Of a stretch of 64,000 nucleotides of DNA, positions 28,301 to 37,481 are shown in pieces (position 1 is the stretch's first letter; every line of letters starts with the position of its first letter). The stretch comes from Treponema sp. (GTDB taxonomy: Bacteria; Spirochaetota; Spirochaetia; Treponematales; Treponemataceae): contig JAKSTG010000006.1 in the NCBI GenBank assembly GCA_024402695.1, positions 39,186-103,185 of the forward strand, in the 5' to 3' direction. Under the pieces are notes generated by a model. The model did not search any database and had not been told where the DNA came from. It saw only the letters and a list, made by a program, of their open reading frames with translations. Position numbers and translations under genes: made by a program.

Positions 28301-31300
28301 ACAGACTTTACAGTAGAAGTAAATGTAAGCGATAACCTTACAAATGTAGCTTCAGTTTACTGGACAACAGATGATACTGCACCGGAAGATGCTTTAACAG
28401 ATTTGGACAATGCAAAATGGACAAAATTTACAGGTTCAACTTATAAAATTGCGGGAGCTGCTCTTGCAGGTAAATCAAAACTTAAGATTGCTGCAGTAGA
28501 CGGATACAATAACTTTGATGTATTCAAAAGTGATGTAAAAATTGATACAGAAGAACCTGTTCTTAAACTTTATGAAGATTCAGGAAAGACCAAGGAACTT
28601 GCTGACAATATTTTGATCAGCACAAACAAAGCTTTTGATTTTTACATCAATGCTTCTGATGCAGGTTCTGGAATTGCTTCTGTAGAAGTAAATAATACTT
28701 CACTTAAAGAAACATCAGCAGGAAGCAAAATATTTAAATATACTATTCCAGCAACTAAGGGCACAAATACATATGAAGTTGTTGTAACAGATGTTGCCGG
28801 AAACAAAAAGGATTCAATTTTAAATGCCTTTATTGATACTGTAAAACCTGAAATCAAAGTTTTGACACCTTCTCTTACAGCTACAATTGAAGGGGACGAC
28901 AAGGTTTATATCAATGGTAAAATTGATTTTGAGTTCGAAGTAACAGATGATCAAAAGCTTGGAAAGACAGATGCAGTTTCTTACACAATTACAGATGTAA
29001 AGGGTAAAACTGTAACTGGTAAAAAAACTCTTTCAGGAACAAATGATACAGTTGAAACTGTAAATATTACAGGTGTAAAAACAACTGAATTTGCAGACGG
29101 AAAATGTACTGTTGTAATTACAGTAAAAGATTCCTGTGGAAATGAAAATTCAAAAACCTTTGATGATCTGTATATTAACCAGAATACTGATAAACCGGTT
29201 CTTGTTACTTCAAATGCAACAGATTCGGACGGAAAGAAAAATCTCTTCGGTCTTGGAGACATGAAAATTAACGGTCAGATTTCAGACGATGACGGAATTG
29301 CCAAGGTTGAATACCAGATGCAGGACAAGGGTTTTTCGCCTGTAGAAAGTAAATATGATGAATTTGAAATTGACGGTACCCCTGAATCAACAGATTTTAG
29401 CTTTACTATTCCTTCCGAAATTGGCGGAGTAAAAGTAAATGGAGAAAAAGTACTTTATGTTCGCATTACAGATACAGCAGGAGAAACAAACGGAACTCAG
29501 GTTATTTCTGTTCCATTTGCTGTAGATAACCAGGTACCTGTTCTTACAGTTGTAGAAATGAACAGAACTGGTTATCAGAGCGGAATGTTTGTAAAAGAAA
29601 ACTTCTCTATTAAACTTAATGCAGAAGATGACAACACAATTACCTCTGTAGAGAGAACTTCTCCGGCAGGTGCAGATGGTAAAGCAGTTAAAATTACACA
29701 GAAAGATAGCAACGGTTATTACGTTGATGAAATTTCTGGTGCTACAGACGGAAATGACCAGAGCCGCCAGTACATTGTTACAGATGAATACGGCCGTGAA
29801 GGCCCACTTACTGTAAACTACAGCGTAGATACAGAAGAACCATCTGTTGAAGATATTCGTTTTGCTGTTTCTGACGGTACAAACAAAAAGACAGCTACTG
29901 AAGCATCAAAAGCTTGGTTCACAACTGGTAACATTAATGTTCTTGCAAAAAAAGATGAAGCAGCTTCAACTAAAAAATATGCAGTATCAGACAAGAACCT
30001 CCGTGGCGAAGTTTCTTATGAACTTAAGAATACAAATCCTGAAACAAGTTCTGTTACAACAGCCAAGGGAAAATTCAACGTTGCCGTTGAAGAAGAAAAT
30101 GGTACAAAATATGCAGAACTTGATGACAAGGTTTCTCTCTCTGAAGGAACAACCAATGCAAAATATACCTTCGTAGATGCTGCCGGTAATGAAAGTTCTA
30201 TTGATTTCGATATCAATATTGATACAGAAGTTCCTGTAAAAACCGGAAGTTCTATGGAATACGGTTCTGTATCTGACCAGGGAGCTTACAGTAAGACAGC
30301 AGATCTTGGTTCAACTTCGGTAGTTGGTGAGGCTGCTAAAATCCGCGTTCTTATTTCTGCAAAGGATACAGTTTCTGGTATTAAGAAAATCCATATTGGT
30401 TCTTCATCTGGCTTTACTCCTGACGGAACTGAAGAAGTTACCTGTAATACTCTTACAGCAATTTCTGCATCAGGAGAACTGGAACGTTATAACAAAACTC
30501 TTGCAGATGAAGTTGTAACAATTGATAACACAAAACTTAGAGACGGTACTGTAAACCTTTATGTAAGATTTGAAGACGCCGCAAGAAATGTATCAGATGC
30601 AGAATTCCTTGGAAGCTTTATTTATGATACTAAGGCTCCAAAAGTTACTGTTACAAGCCATGCAGATGGTAATACAGTAAACGGAAAACTGACTCTTAGG
30701 GGAAATGTTGTTGAAGATAACCTTGCTTCAGATGCTGTCCCAGTTCTTTATATTGATGGAAATAGAATTTCTGCCACTACAAGCTTAACCGGAGTTTTAT
30801 GGACTATTAGTGAAATTGATACAACTAAGTTTATTAAGGGAGAACATACGTTTGTTGTTGCTTTCACAGATAAGGCAGGAAATACAACAGAAGCTTCCGA
30901 TAATAACACAGTTAAACTTAATGTTGATCAGGATTCCGATAAACCGGTAATTAAACTTGATGAACTTTATACAGCAAAAGATAAAGACAATAACCTTATT
31001 GTAAGAACTATTAACTCAACCACTTTTACAGGTAGTGTAACTGATGACGATGGAACAATCGAAACAGGAAAATTCCTTGTTTCTGTAACGCCTTCTTCTG
31101 AAGATACAGCAGGAGATTATTCGAGTGATAAAATTGTTTTCAATGGTTCAACCTTTACTGTAGATATTACAAAGTTCATTACAAGAAGTCCTGATACTGG
31201 TTACGATAATGAATACAAAGTTTGGTTCAAAGTAACAGACAGAATGGAAGGAGTATTTGAAACAGGAACAGATCTCCAGTCAAAGGTTCTTGGTAAATCT

Positions 31301-34300
31301 ACTGATGCAGTAACCAGCGTAGAAACTGAAGGTCCTGTTACCTTTAATATTGACCAGGGTGCTCCTTCAATTGATGAACTTAAGATTTCTTACAGTAATG
31401 ATGACTCTGGAAATGCCGTTTGGACTGATTTCAAAAATAACCAGTGGTATGGTGGAAAAGTTTCTGGAACAGCACAGCTTAGAATAAAAGCTTCAGATAC
31501 TATTACAACTGATCCTAAAAAACTTAAGGTTCAGGTTACAACTGACCCTGTAATTTCTTATGGTGAAGGTGAAACTGCACCTGAAGTTGAATATGAAGGT
31601 GGCTACCATTACTATACTCTTGATTTTGCAAAAGTAACGGACGGTCTTTTCCTTGTAACAATCAATGTATCTGATGCTTCTGACCACCCAACTTCAAAAC
31701 GCATAAATGTTACTGTAGATAATACTGAACCTGTTGGAATTGCACATGTAAGTCCTACTAATGAGGATGAACAGACATCAGACTTTACTCTTAAAGGTGA
31801 TGTAAGCGATGGATCTGGAGTCGGAATTGCAAGAATGGAATATTGTGTTCCAGTTCGTGTTAAGGATGCAGCCGCTCCTGTTCTTCCTGCAAATGAAACC
31901 GCCGATTCAGGAATCACATGGATTTCTGAAAATGACAGAAATGCTGACTCAGTTCTTACCCGTGAAGAAAACTCAACAGTCTGGTCTATTGAATTCAAGG
32001 ATCTTCACGATAACGTAAACCTTGCAGCTATTAATTCTTCTTATGCAGGCTATGTAACTGACAAATCTGATGTATATAACATTCCTGTATGGTTCAGAAT
32101 TACAGACAAACAGGGAAATGTAAAATACGACAGTCACACAATTAAATACAATCCTGACTTTGATAAGCCAAAGATTTCTATTACTTCTCCAAAACACGAT
32201 AGAAATGTTGGAGATGTTGAAAGCGGAAAACCATATAAAGTTCTTGGTGGAACTCTGCATATTACAGGTACTGCTTCCGATAACGATGGTATTTCTGCAG
32301 TTTACCTCCAGTTCGATATTGACGGCGACGGAGATTTCGATGCTACAGATAAAGCTAAGGTAAGAGCAATTGTAGGAGAAAGCAACTTCGTAGAAAACCC
32401 TGTTGCCGGAGTAGAATGGGGTGTTCTGGCTTCGGGAACCAGAGGATGGAATGCAGAATTCGATTCAAGTGAACTGGATGATAACGGTTCAGGTCTTCAG
32501 ATTGGTAATGCCGCTAACACAGGAAATAAAACTCTTAATATCCGTGCGGTAGCAGTAGATACAGATCCAAGCGATGCCGTTCAGCCAAGTAACTGGTCAG
32601 ATGAAATTCACGTTTCAGTAAACAATAATGTTCCACTCCTTGAAGACTTCAAACTGGTTCAGTACTCAGACTCTGCTTATGCAAACAAAATTCATGATGA
32701 AGCTTATGTAAGCGGAATGTACATTAACAAAAAAGGCTACTGGAGACTCGAAGGGGTTGCTTATGCAACTTCAGGTATTTCAAGACTGGTATTTAATGAT
32801 GGAACTGAAAAAGCTTACAGTTCAACAGAAACATCAGGAAGTGAGTATGTAAAAGCAATTACTGATTCTTCTGCTACAGGCTATGGAAAGGGTTACAATG
32901 TTGTGATCCCTGTAAATGATTCCATGTCTATTACAATTACTGCTTACGATGCAGCAAGCCTTGATACTCCTCAGAGTTTTACAATCAATGTTGACGGTGA
33001 CAAGCCTGAGTTTAAGGGCGGATCAAATGAAAGTGATCTGGTAGTTTACCGTGACACTTACGGTGAAAGCGGAAACAAACTTTCAAATGATGTAGAAATT
33101 AGAAACTACAACGGAAACACAGCTACAATTGCTTCTAAGGCAAAAGATGCTGGTTCAGGCTTTGATAAGGCTGTATTCTTCGTTTCACGTAAAGGTGAAA
33201 AGAATGTCTACAACTTTATGGAATCCTACGGATCCGGCAGAAACGCAAATAAAACCGCATATACAGACGGTATTTACAACCTTACAACAGGAACTCTGAA
33301 TTCAGGAAAAACGGAACCTTCTTCTGGTCTCTTCCTGAACCAGGACGGACTTCCGGTTATTAAGTACACAGGAGCCATTCGTGGAACAAGACGTGCAGTT
33401 ACTGTAAATGCAACTGACATTCATTTGAATAAGAATATTCGTTCAGGTGGTCTTGTATATATTGGTGGTGCTTATCATGTAATTGATACAGTAACTCCTG
33501 GAGCAAATACTGTTACTGTTACTCTTAAGGAAGATGTAGATACCGCTTACAAAACTGTTTACTTTGTTTACGCTATGGCAGTTGATAATGAAGGGGAATC
33601 TCTTAATACAGCTAACAGCAATATTATCGATAACGATGATGGTGATAACATGCTGGAAAAGATTGCAGTAAACGGTACAGAAACAACCTGGCAGGCTGCA
33701 ATTACTTCTGCCAATATTCCTGACGGACCTGTAGACCTTCATGTGGTTGTATTTGATAAAGCCGGTAACGCAAGACAGGGAACAATTTCAACAAGAGTTT
33801 CTAACAACAAGCCAAAGATAGCCCGCGTTACTCTTGGTACTGACCTTGATGGAAATGGTCCTATTGGAAACATTCCTAGTGAAACAAAGATTTTCTATGC
33901 CACAACAAAGGCCGCTTCTTCAGATGATGAAAAGGATTCATATGAAGCAGGTCTTGGTGTATGGAACCTTAATGAAGAATCGGACCCTTCTATTAAGAAC
34001 TGGAAGATTAAGAAAGACTTTAGTGTTACCCCTGAATTTGTAGGTGGTACAGACAACATTTATTATATTTTCGAAACTGCCGCAGGAAAATCAAACCTTG
34101 ATGCTGCTAAGACTACACCAGAAGACAGTGGCCTTACAGACAATAAGCTTTCTAATGCCACAAGATCTACCGGTAAATTTGGTAAGCTTACAAGAGACGC
34201 CACAAGTGGAAAGATTGAGGGAACAATTACTCTTGCTAACACACTTCTTACTGCTGCCGATACAACAGGAACTAATGTAAATACTTATAGCTTCAGTTTC

Positions 34301-37009
34301 TGGGATGAAACAGAAGGAACTGTGCCAGGTGTAGATTCCGGTTCATGTGTTCTGAACATCAATATCAAACAGAGAATAAACGATAATACAAGACCGGAAA
34401 CATATATCCATCCATTCTTCTGGAAAGCCAACGGCGGAAAGAGCAATAATTCTTCCGTAAGCTCAGATAACTCTGTTCAGTGGACAAAAAATTCCGCCAA
34501 TAAGGAAGTAGCTCTTGGTCACATTGAACTTACTGAAGACCTTGAAGGAACTGCAGCCGCAACAACTTACGGCACAGATCCAAAAGTTTCAGGCAAAATT
34601 GTCCTTCGCGGAACAGTTTACGATGATACACGTATCAACAACATTAAGATTGTATCTTCAGAATCTTCAATTATTGGTTCTTCTGGTGTTACTGCTGCCC
34701 GTTCAAACAGTTGGGCAAATAGTAATGGACTTACTGTTACTGACCATGGAATCCAGATGGACGGTCACCTTATTGAATGGTCTCTTCTTGTAGATACTGA
34801 ACAGCTTTCTTCAATGGTAAAACAGAATGTTACCTTCACTGTAACAGGAAGCGACGGTACTTATTCAGAAGGAGAATCTATAGATAATCTTGCAAATCAG
34901 ACAAGCTGGGAAACAGTTTATGCAACTGCCACCCAGGCTGAAGAAGGAAAGTATTATGAAACAGCTGAAGAGGCAGTTTCAGAACAGAATCCTGTAGATC
35001 TTACAAATCATAAGCCGGTTAAGTTTAATCTTGCAGACTCAGGCAATAAAGTTTACGAGTATAAATATGGTACTCATGGAGTTTACCAGATGGACGTTGT
35101 GCCTTACGTAACTTCTGTTTCTACAAGCCTGTCTTCTATGGACGGTGCCGTTCCTGGTAAATACAGCCGTTCTGCAAGAGGCCACTACGCAGTTCAGTCT
35201 GTAGCTTCGAACTTTGCTTCTGGAAAAAATCCAATGAACCATAAAACTTCAGAAACTGTTACACTTTATGGTTTCAACCTGAATGGAGATTCAGTTACTG
35301 TTAATGGATCTGGCACAACAGGAAAAACTGCTGCTTCCGACAGTGCTTTAAGCAGCATCAGCTTCAGTACTGCTTCTCTTGCCAGTGGAGCAGCAACTGT
35401 TGTTGTTGACGGCATTACAGCAATGAACAATCTGAATAAAAACGAAGCCAGCGGAAGCCTTACAACTGCTACTTATACAGACAAATATAACTACCAGGGT
35501 AATGGAATTAATAACAATATCCTTACTGATGACCTTGTATTTGATGTATGGGAATTTAATGATCGTGTGGCAGTGCCTGCTAAATCTTCTTTGGGTGGTA
35601 CTGTTATGAAAGTTAATTCTGGTAATGGTCTTATTCAGTATGCATATGCTGATGGTGTTTATCTGGTAATGGGAAATGGTAACCCAAGAACAAATACGTC
35701 AGCACAAAAATGGATGTATGGTTATGATACTTATCAGGAACCTTCAATAGGTTTCCATATTGACCAATTGGGACGTACTTTTGCTTCTGGACATTCTTCA
35801 GATACAAATAGTAGCGAACGCGTAGATGTTGCTAAATTAACTGCATCTCATTGGGGAACTGGCCCAGACATATCTGCTTATGATAGAATTTCTAATAATA
35901 TTTGTATTGAAACTCTTGCACAAAATTCTGTTATGGAACGTCAGCGATTATGGTCACCAACATTTGCAACAACAAGTGCTAACGTAAACAGTACAAGTTC
36001 AGTAAATCTTTATATGGCTTATTATGATATGCTTAATAAGGAAATTCGTTTTAGAGCAGGATTTGTTCCAAATACTTTGGGAAGCTTTGGTCAATTTGAA
36101 CGAGGCCCAACAACAAATGGAACTTATAACGAGGCTTATAATCTTCATGGAGCTCAGGTTATTGCCTGTGCGCCAGGTAGTACAAATAGTACAGTAAATC
36201 AATCTGGTAATCGTGGTTCCAGCGAATTTGTTTCTGTAGCCGCAAGAAAATCAGGCACAAACGATATTATTTTCATCGTATGGTACGATTCATATACTTC
36301 AACACTTCGTTATGCTTACCAGAGTCGTGCAAATAATGCCGCTGGAACTGCAGTTGCATGGACTAACTTTGGAACTCTGTTCTCTGGTGGTGGTAAATAC
36401 TGTCAGGCTGCTTTCGATAAGGAAGGTGGTCTCCACGTTGCTGCCTTTGCAGGTAAAGATCATGTTTACTATGCTTACTCAAAAGCCTTCACAGGTGCCG
36501 ATGCAAGTAATGGTCCAAGCTTCGTAGAATGCCGTGTTGATGCAACAGACAGCGTAGGACAGAATCTTACTCTGGATGTAGCTTATGATAACGATCATCC
36601 AATTCCATACATTGGTTACAAGAGTACAACCGGTTATCCAAAATATGCCCATTATTCTACAGAAGCAGAAGTTCAGCTTGATGCTGCAACTTCAACAGAA
36701 CAGATTCAGGGGGTAGATTCAAAGGGTGCATATACAGGTAACTGGGAAGTAACAATTGTTCCAACTCCTAATGCCATTTATCTGAACCCAGAAGACAAGG
36801 TAAATGTTGGTGTATGGAAAAACGCAGGTGTTTTGACAGATTCTAAAATCGGAGATTCTGATTCAAGGGAAATTGGTACATCAACAGGTTCTTCGGATGG
36901 AACTTCAACAACTTACGGTAACGGAACTTCAAACGGTGTTCTGGTTTACCAGATTGTAGATTCAACAGGTACTTATGTAGACTGTCTTGAATCGGCACAG
37001 ATCCGTTAG
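22391..37009 (+). CDS. Giant Ig-module lipoprotein B (about 4,872 aa), paralogue of A
   Basis: The start is ATG 22391, behind a GGAGAA site; an upstream in-frame ATG at 22367 would add eight residues before the clear signal peptide MKQNNLKSSKLGWLF. The lipobox is TLPSC with Cys29, the same position as in A. The order of modules matches A junction by junction: 29 junctions, with the QxTDKP...DDDG type at the same ordinal positions (3, 8, 17, 22; residues 735, 1273, 2262, 2845). The acidic loop DIDGDGDFDATD begins at 3309. A TIG-like domain (ETVTLYGFNL) is near 4286 and the propeller-like end contains DKEGGLHVAAF and IVWYD. Both proteins end in ESAQxR. Sequence identity to A is moderate, highest after residue 3250. 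Probably co-transcribed with A. Confidence 0.85.
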   Translation: MKQNNLKSSKLGWLFCGMLGFMALTLPSCNVGLGNSVDTEKPKVTLDAGLSAGMIIRDSFTLSGTCSDDGYVSKVVITFRNSSGFEKEYVVSGDELVLATESADKVGAGTSKSYTWTKDVNKFNEETGYELPDGNYNIRVVSVDRAETPKESLPTERSIIIDNTAPLMVLDRPSSGDTYGRTFKVKGKVADDSDVKTMKIDVYDVNDTENGTPIHTIWKTNIAPSFNIDAAVYGEEGDDDDYEKIYGYGSETEIEADDKEFLCAITLFDSASKYPVTSDEDKLGNQTSVYFLSEGKISDFSDVTMSDLYHIISGTYEPVPSEDFPLEDLIEQQESFQKFYTENAQALRTNFFLNPENSPKFTPLGFAKELVNYASFANNEITNGDNLSIQVSVGKDKFEILPDTIAINLYAVKAGAYGSWEKVEPAIELVKALKNEEGETLLDEAEVAERSKVSFSKQQDNSWLVTTAVPKEKGLEYRTPYLIEVKGFDTKGNEIDNRGKDYGFQFVSKAVAPTIKLTGANIFYLNDEGKVTLSGYSRYELGEPDVNIYIYNRTDDETEDLIKSYKPVLTPSTDNRYDFVIEITKDDLVEGRSLPSGQYEIYAEARSPEYSEIEPVKDSRTIIYDVDAPEINDIKITPTVMETTDSGEAVYKLNGKVKVSLNFFDLVGLKAKSSGYKFTGKNSEIAGALVDGDFEIDTELLEDGEEFDLQIYVEDLAGNKTEVSLAADNNKPFVVDQESDKPKVLLDSFEPGILDPSKTNGNTAVSGTKLNGKITDDDGLKKITIIFENKDDPTDVIQPIVIEDALKGTTNETYVLSSVTLPAKAGKYDLKIEVEDINGVTNSPWDSSIKLTDKGPELSNIAIKYDSDKKNTLYTSIGSGEKTFTVTGNVEGEHNALNDKEYLQVRVSDSLANEIATWEKVSHVGPGTWEYEYTIGNNVAEGEYTLYFVAEDANGIYSTEGKVTYKVDNTAPVVSEIKVEPYTNETSTSVDVKITETNEKEFFYKVQEKSVVAPAVAGYADLASGWNRAPSSSFMLNDLEDSKEYKIYVVAVDKANNVSAVKSEVFIVDTVEPVVSDPVISDSDGIINLSEQAQPFSVSATVTPGTSGIKEVTLWNGDTKIGAMTETSGVYRYSFAANALTDEAYSFVVKAESNAGVTGESSAKEISVDTEAPVISNIEIPHTVEVNGVKYVNGKVNVNLHVHDNKKLASSVAWSFGTGTGKSGTVTISEDQEEDLVFEVDTTKLTDNAANKLTLTLKDVAGNVFTTEYTLNVKQATDKPEISVTYPSTAREKDDMKIAGKNEEIIFTVSDDDGLGSLTVTVKGSKEASATPLTLSDFVAGNTTYSFKVSKAVEDKYDVVISVVDNKQETEGNYSTNETIHVGFSGTNPHDLKFTSSENLVVKSGAALTVAGSYQGGDTTKLYRSVDGAGRTQVTFPDTVTLTAADNTSRTVVLTYVIENIFGESEEKTYTYVIDNKAPVLTGFKVNNYDHDPNVFSNVNEVTINGTWEEEDSDSIKVNYWVLSENNSALCTEATAKTFSFKKSADGWKYDLKLTNLNQGASYVFFKSYDKVENSSLSEGKKINVDSVSPNLSVSINGKAVQDTGTIYVQNLNDVTIAGVLSDPAPSSGLSTYQAIRVFEGSVPAENYPNYQKTGETVPSYVKGVDAKNVYIFKNEIAHTAAVKADGSFSLKEGDGTTIGSSSVKNSLSKNNGSYKSSYLITVVGEDYKENRGKVSFTLAQDNVKPKNPTINYPSGKRGKDALKGSDFSSGEYSFGGNAEDNDGISSGIKAVYYQVKKGKGLSNPARYLSSAVNNGWTRLETSGGWTGTMSEQTAGNRGNWTLFVYSEDEAGNVSDIVSEQFDISYAEPVITVKIDGVVNNDTDTIQKTGDFTFVATASDEDPNGTLSVTVTDGGKTGVTSPITTDGLYNLEFSATDEVGNTTTVTRSILKDSTPPSIGISEDLSEWKTKTDFTVEVNVSDNLTNVASVYWTTDDTAPEDALTDLDNAKWTKFTGSTYKIAGAALAGKSKLKIAAVDGYNNFDVFKSDVKIDTEEPVLKLYEDSGKTKELADNILISTNKAFDFYINASDAGSGIASVEVNNTSLKETSAGSKIFKYTIPATKGTNTYEVVVTDVAGNKKDSILNAFIDTVKPEIKVLTPSLTATIEGDDKVYINGKIDFEFEVTDDQKLGKTDAVSYTITDVKGKTVTGKKTLSGTNDTVETVNITGVKTTEFADGKCTVVITVKDSCGNENSKTFDDLYINQNTDKPVLVTSNATDSDGKKNLFGLGDMKINGQISDDDGIAKVEYQMQDKGFSPVESKYDEFEIDGTPESTDFSFTIPSEIGGVKVNGEKVLYVRITDTAGETNGTQVISVPFAVDNQVPVLTVVEMNRTGYQSGMFVKENFSIKLNAEDDNTITSVERTSPAGADGKAVKITQKDSNGYYVDEISGATDGNDQSRQYIVTDEYGREGPLTVNYSVDTEEPSVEDIRFAVSDGTNKKTATEASKAWFTTGNINVLAKKDEAASTKKYAVSDKNLRGEVSYELKNTNPETSSVTTAKGKFNVAVEEENGTKYAELDDKVSLSEGTTNAKYTFVDAAGNESSIDFDINIDTEVPVKTGSSMEYGSVSDQGAYSKTADLGSTSVVGEAAKIRVLISAKDTVSGIKKIHIGSSSGFTPDGTEEVTCNTLTAISASGELERYNKTLADEVVTIDNTKLRDGTVNLYVRFEDAARNVSDAEFLGSFIYDTKAPKVTVTSHADGNTVNGKLTLRGNVVEDNLASDAVPVLYIDGNRISATTSLTGVLWTISEIDTTKFIKGEHTFVVAFTDKAGNTTEASDNNTVKLNVDQDSDKPVIKLDELYTAKDKDNNLIVRTINSTTFTGSVTDDDGTIETGKFLVSVTPSSEDTAGDYSSDKIVFNGSTFTVDITKFITRSPDTGYDNEYKVWFKVTDRMEGVFETGTDLQSKVLGKSTDAVTSVETEGPVTFNIDQGAPSIDELKISYSNDDSGNAVWTDFKNNQWYGGKVSGTAQLRIKASDTITTDPKKLKVQVTTDPVISYGEGETAPEVEYEGGYHYYTLDFAKVTDGLFLVTINVSDASDHPTSKRINVTVDNTEPVGIAHVSPTNEDEQTSDFTLKGDVSDGSGVGIARMEYCVPVRVKDAAAPVLPANETADSGITWISENDRNADSVLTREENSTVWSIEFKDLHDNVNLAAINSSYAGYVTDKSDVYNIPVWFRITDKQGNVKYDSHTIKYNPDFDKPKISITSPKHDRNVGDVESGKPYKVLGGTLHITGTASDNDGISAVYLQFDIDGDGDFDATDKAKVRAIVGESNFVENPVAGVEWGVLASGTRGWNAEFDSSELDDNGSGLQIGNAANTGNKTLNIRAVAVDTDPSDAVQPSNWSDEIHVSVNNNVPLLEDFKLVQYSDSAYANKIHDEAYVSGMYINKKGYWRLEGVAYATSGISRLVFNDGTEKAYSSTETSGSEYVKAITDSSATGYGKGYNVVIPVNDSMSITITAYDAASLDTPQSFTINVDGDKPEFKGGSNESDLVVYRDTYGESGNKLSNDVEIRNYNGNTATIASKAKDAGSGFDKAVFFVSRKGEKNVYNFMESYGSGRNANKTAYTDGIYNLTTGTLNSGKTEPSSGLFLNQDGLPVIKYTGAIRGTRRAVTVNATDIHLNKNIRSGGLVYIGGAYHVIDTVTPGANTVTVTLKEDVDTAYKTVYFVYAMAVDNEGESLNTANSNIIDNDDGDNMLEKIAVNGTETTWQAAITSANIPDGPVDLHVVVFDKAGNARQGTISTRVSNNKPKIARVTLGTDLDGNGPIGNIPSETKIFYATTKAASSDDEKDSYEAGLGVWNLNEESDPSIKNWKIKKDFSVTPEFVGGTDNIYYIFETAAGKSNLDAAKTTPEDSGLTDNKLSNATRSTGKFGKLTRDATSGKIEGTITLANTLLTAADTTGTNVNTYSFSFWDETEGTVPGVDSGSCVLNINIKQRINDNTRPETYIHPFFWKANGGKSNNSSVSSDNSVQWTKNSANKEVALGHIELTEDLEGTAAATTYGTDPKVSGKIVLRGTVYDDTRINNIKIVSSESSIIGSSGVTAARSNSWANSNGLTVTDHGIQMDGHLIEWSLLVDTEQLSSMVKQNVTFTVTGSDGTYSEGESIDNLANQTSWETVYATATQAEEGKYYETAEEAVSEQNPVDLTNHKPVKFNLADSGNKVYEYKYGTHGVYQMDVVPYVTSVSTSLSSMDGAVPGKYSRSARGHYAVQSVASNFASGKNPMNHKTSETVTLYGFNLNGDSVTVNGSGTTGKTAASDSALSSISFSTASLASGAATVVVDGITAMNNLNKNEASGSLTTATYTDKYNYQGNGINNNILTDDLVFDVWEFNDRVAVPAKSSLGGTVMKVNSGNGLIQYAYADGVYLVMGNGNPRTNTSAQKWMYGYDTYQEPSIGFHIDQLGRTFASGHSSDTNSSERVDVAKLTASHWGTGPDISAYDRISNNICIETLAQNSVMERQRLWSPTFATTSANVNSTSSVNLYMAYYDMLNKEIRFRAGFVPNTLGSFGQFERGPTTNGTYNEAYNLHGAQVIACAPGSTNSTVNQSGNRGSSEFVSVAARKSGTNDIIFIVWYDSYTSTLRYAYQSRANNAAGTAVAWTNFGTLFSGGGKYCQAAFDKEGGLHVAAFAGKDHVYYAYSKAFTGADASNGPSFVECRVDATDSVGQNLTLDVAYDNDHPIPYIGYKSTTGYPKYAHYSTEAEVQLDAATSTEQIQGVDSKGAYTGNWEVTIVPTPNAIYLNPEDKVNVGVWKNAGVLTDSKIGDSDSREIGTSTGSSDGTSTTYGNGTSNGVLVYQIVDSTGTYVDCLESAQIR

Positions 37010-37023
37010 AAACTGGTATCCTG

Positions 37024-37105
37024 AGGCGGTTCAAAGCCGCCTTTAGGGTATTTGTAGTAATACGAAAAACCCTCTGAAGGATAATCCTTCAGAGGGTTTT
37101 TTTTT
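37024..37105 (+). terminator. Terminator of the giant lipoprotein operon (double hairpin)
   Basis: A first small hairpin (AGGCGG/CCGCCT, 37024-37042) follows the stop codon. A second has a perfect 16-bp stem (37065-37080 with 37086-37101), loop ATAAT and a run of T residues. The second is a strong intrinsic terminator and, because its left arm begins with A5, may also act on the opposite strand. Confidence 0.9.
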
Positions 37106-37145
37106 ATAGTTGATAAATTTTTATTTTTTATGAATAGACGGCTAT

Positions 37146-37373
37146 TTATGCTTTTTCTGCTTCTTCTTCATCATATTCAGTTATACTCATAGCTTTAATC
37201 CTTGCTCTATGGCGTCCAAAATAACCATATAGAAAATTTTGTTGAACTGCAATTTCTAGTGCTTTTTCTACAGCATCATTCAAGCTCTTTCCTGCCTTGC
37301 GTTCTTCTTTAATTATACTAACATACTCAACATAATGTTGTAAGGCTTTGCAGCTTTCAACAAGTGTTTCCAT
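37146..37373 (-). pseudogene. C-terminal remnant of an Rpn/PD-(D/E)XK-type recombination-promoting nuclease
   Basis: A 75-residue frame (from ATG 37371-37373; an upstream ATG would add 13 hydrophobic residues to make 88). The pattern CKALQHYVEYVSIIKEER, LNDAVEKALEIAVQQNFLYGYF and AMSITEYDEEE matches, from memory, the C-terminal helical part of Rpn-family (PDDEXK transposase-like) proteins common in treponemes. The N-terminal nuclease domain is absent, so this is probably a decayed copy. It could still be expressed as a small protein; I rate decay as more likely. Confidence 0.55.
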
Positions 37374-37481
37374 TTTCACAAAACAGGAAAATACAAACAA
37401 AAAATTAACCAAAAAAAGAAGGAAAAAATGGTAAAATGAATATATAAACTGTTGGCCATTGTTCTACATTGGAGGAAATAA

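Noticed and set aside
9134..34793. Many frames of 60-130 residues on either strand inside the giant lipoprotein genes
   Set aside because: They follow the codon pattern of the real frame and carry no recognisable domain or ribosome site.
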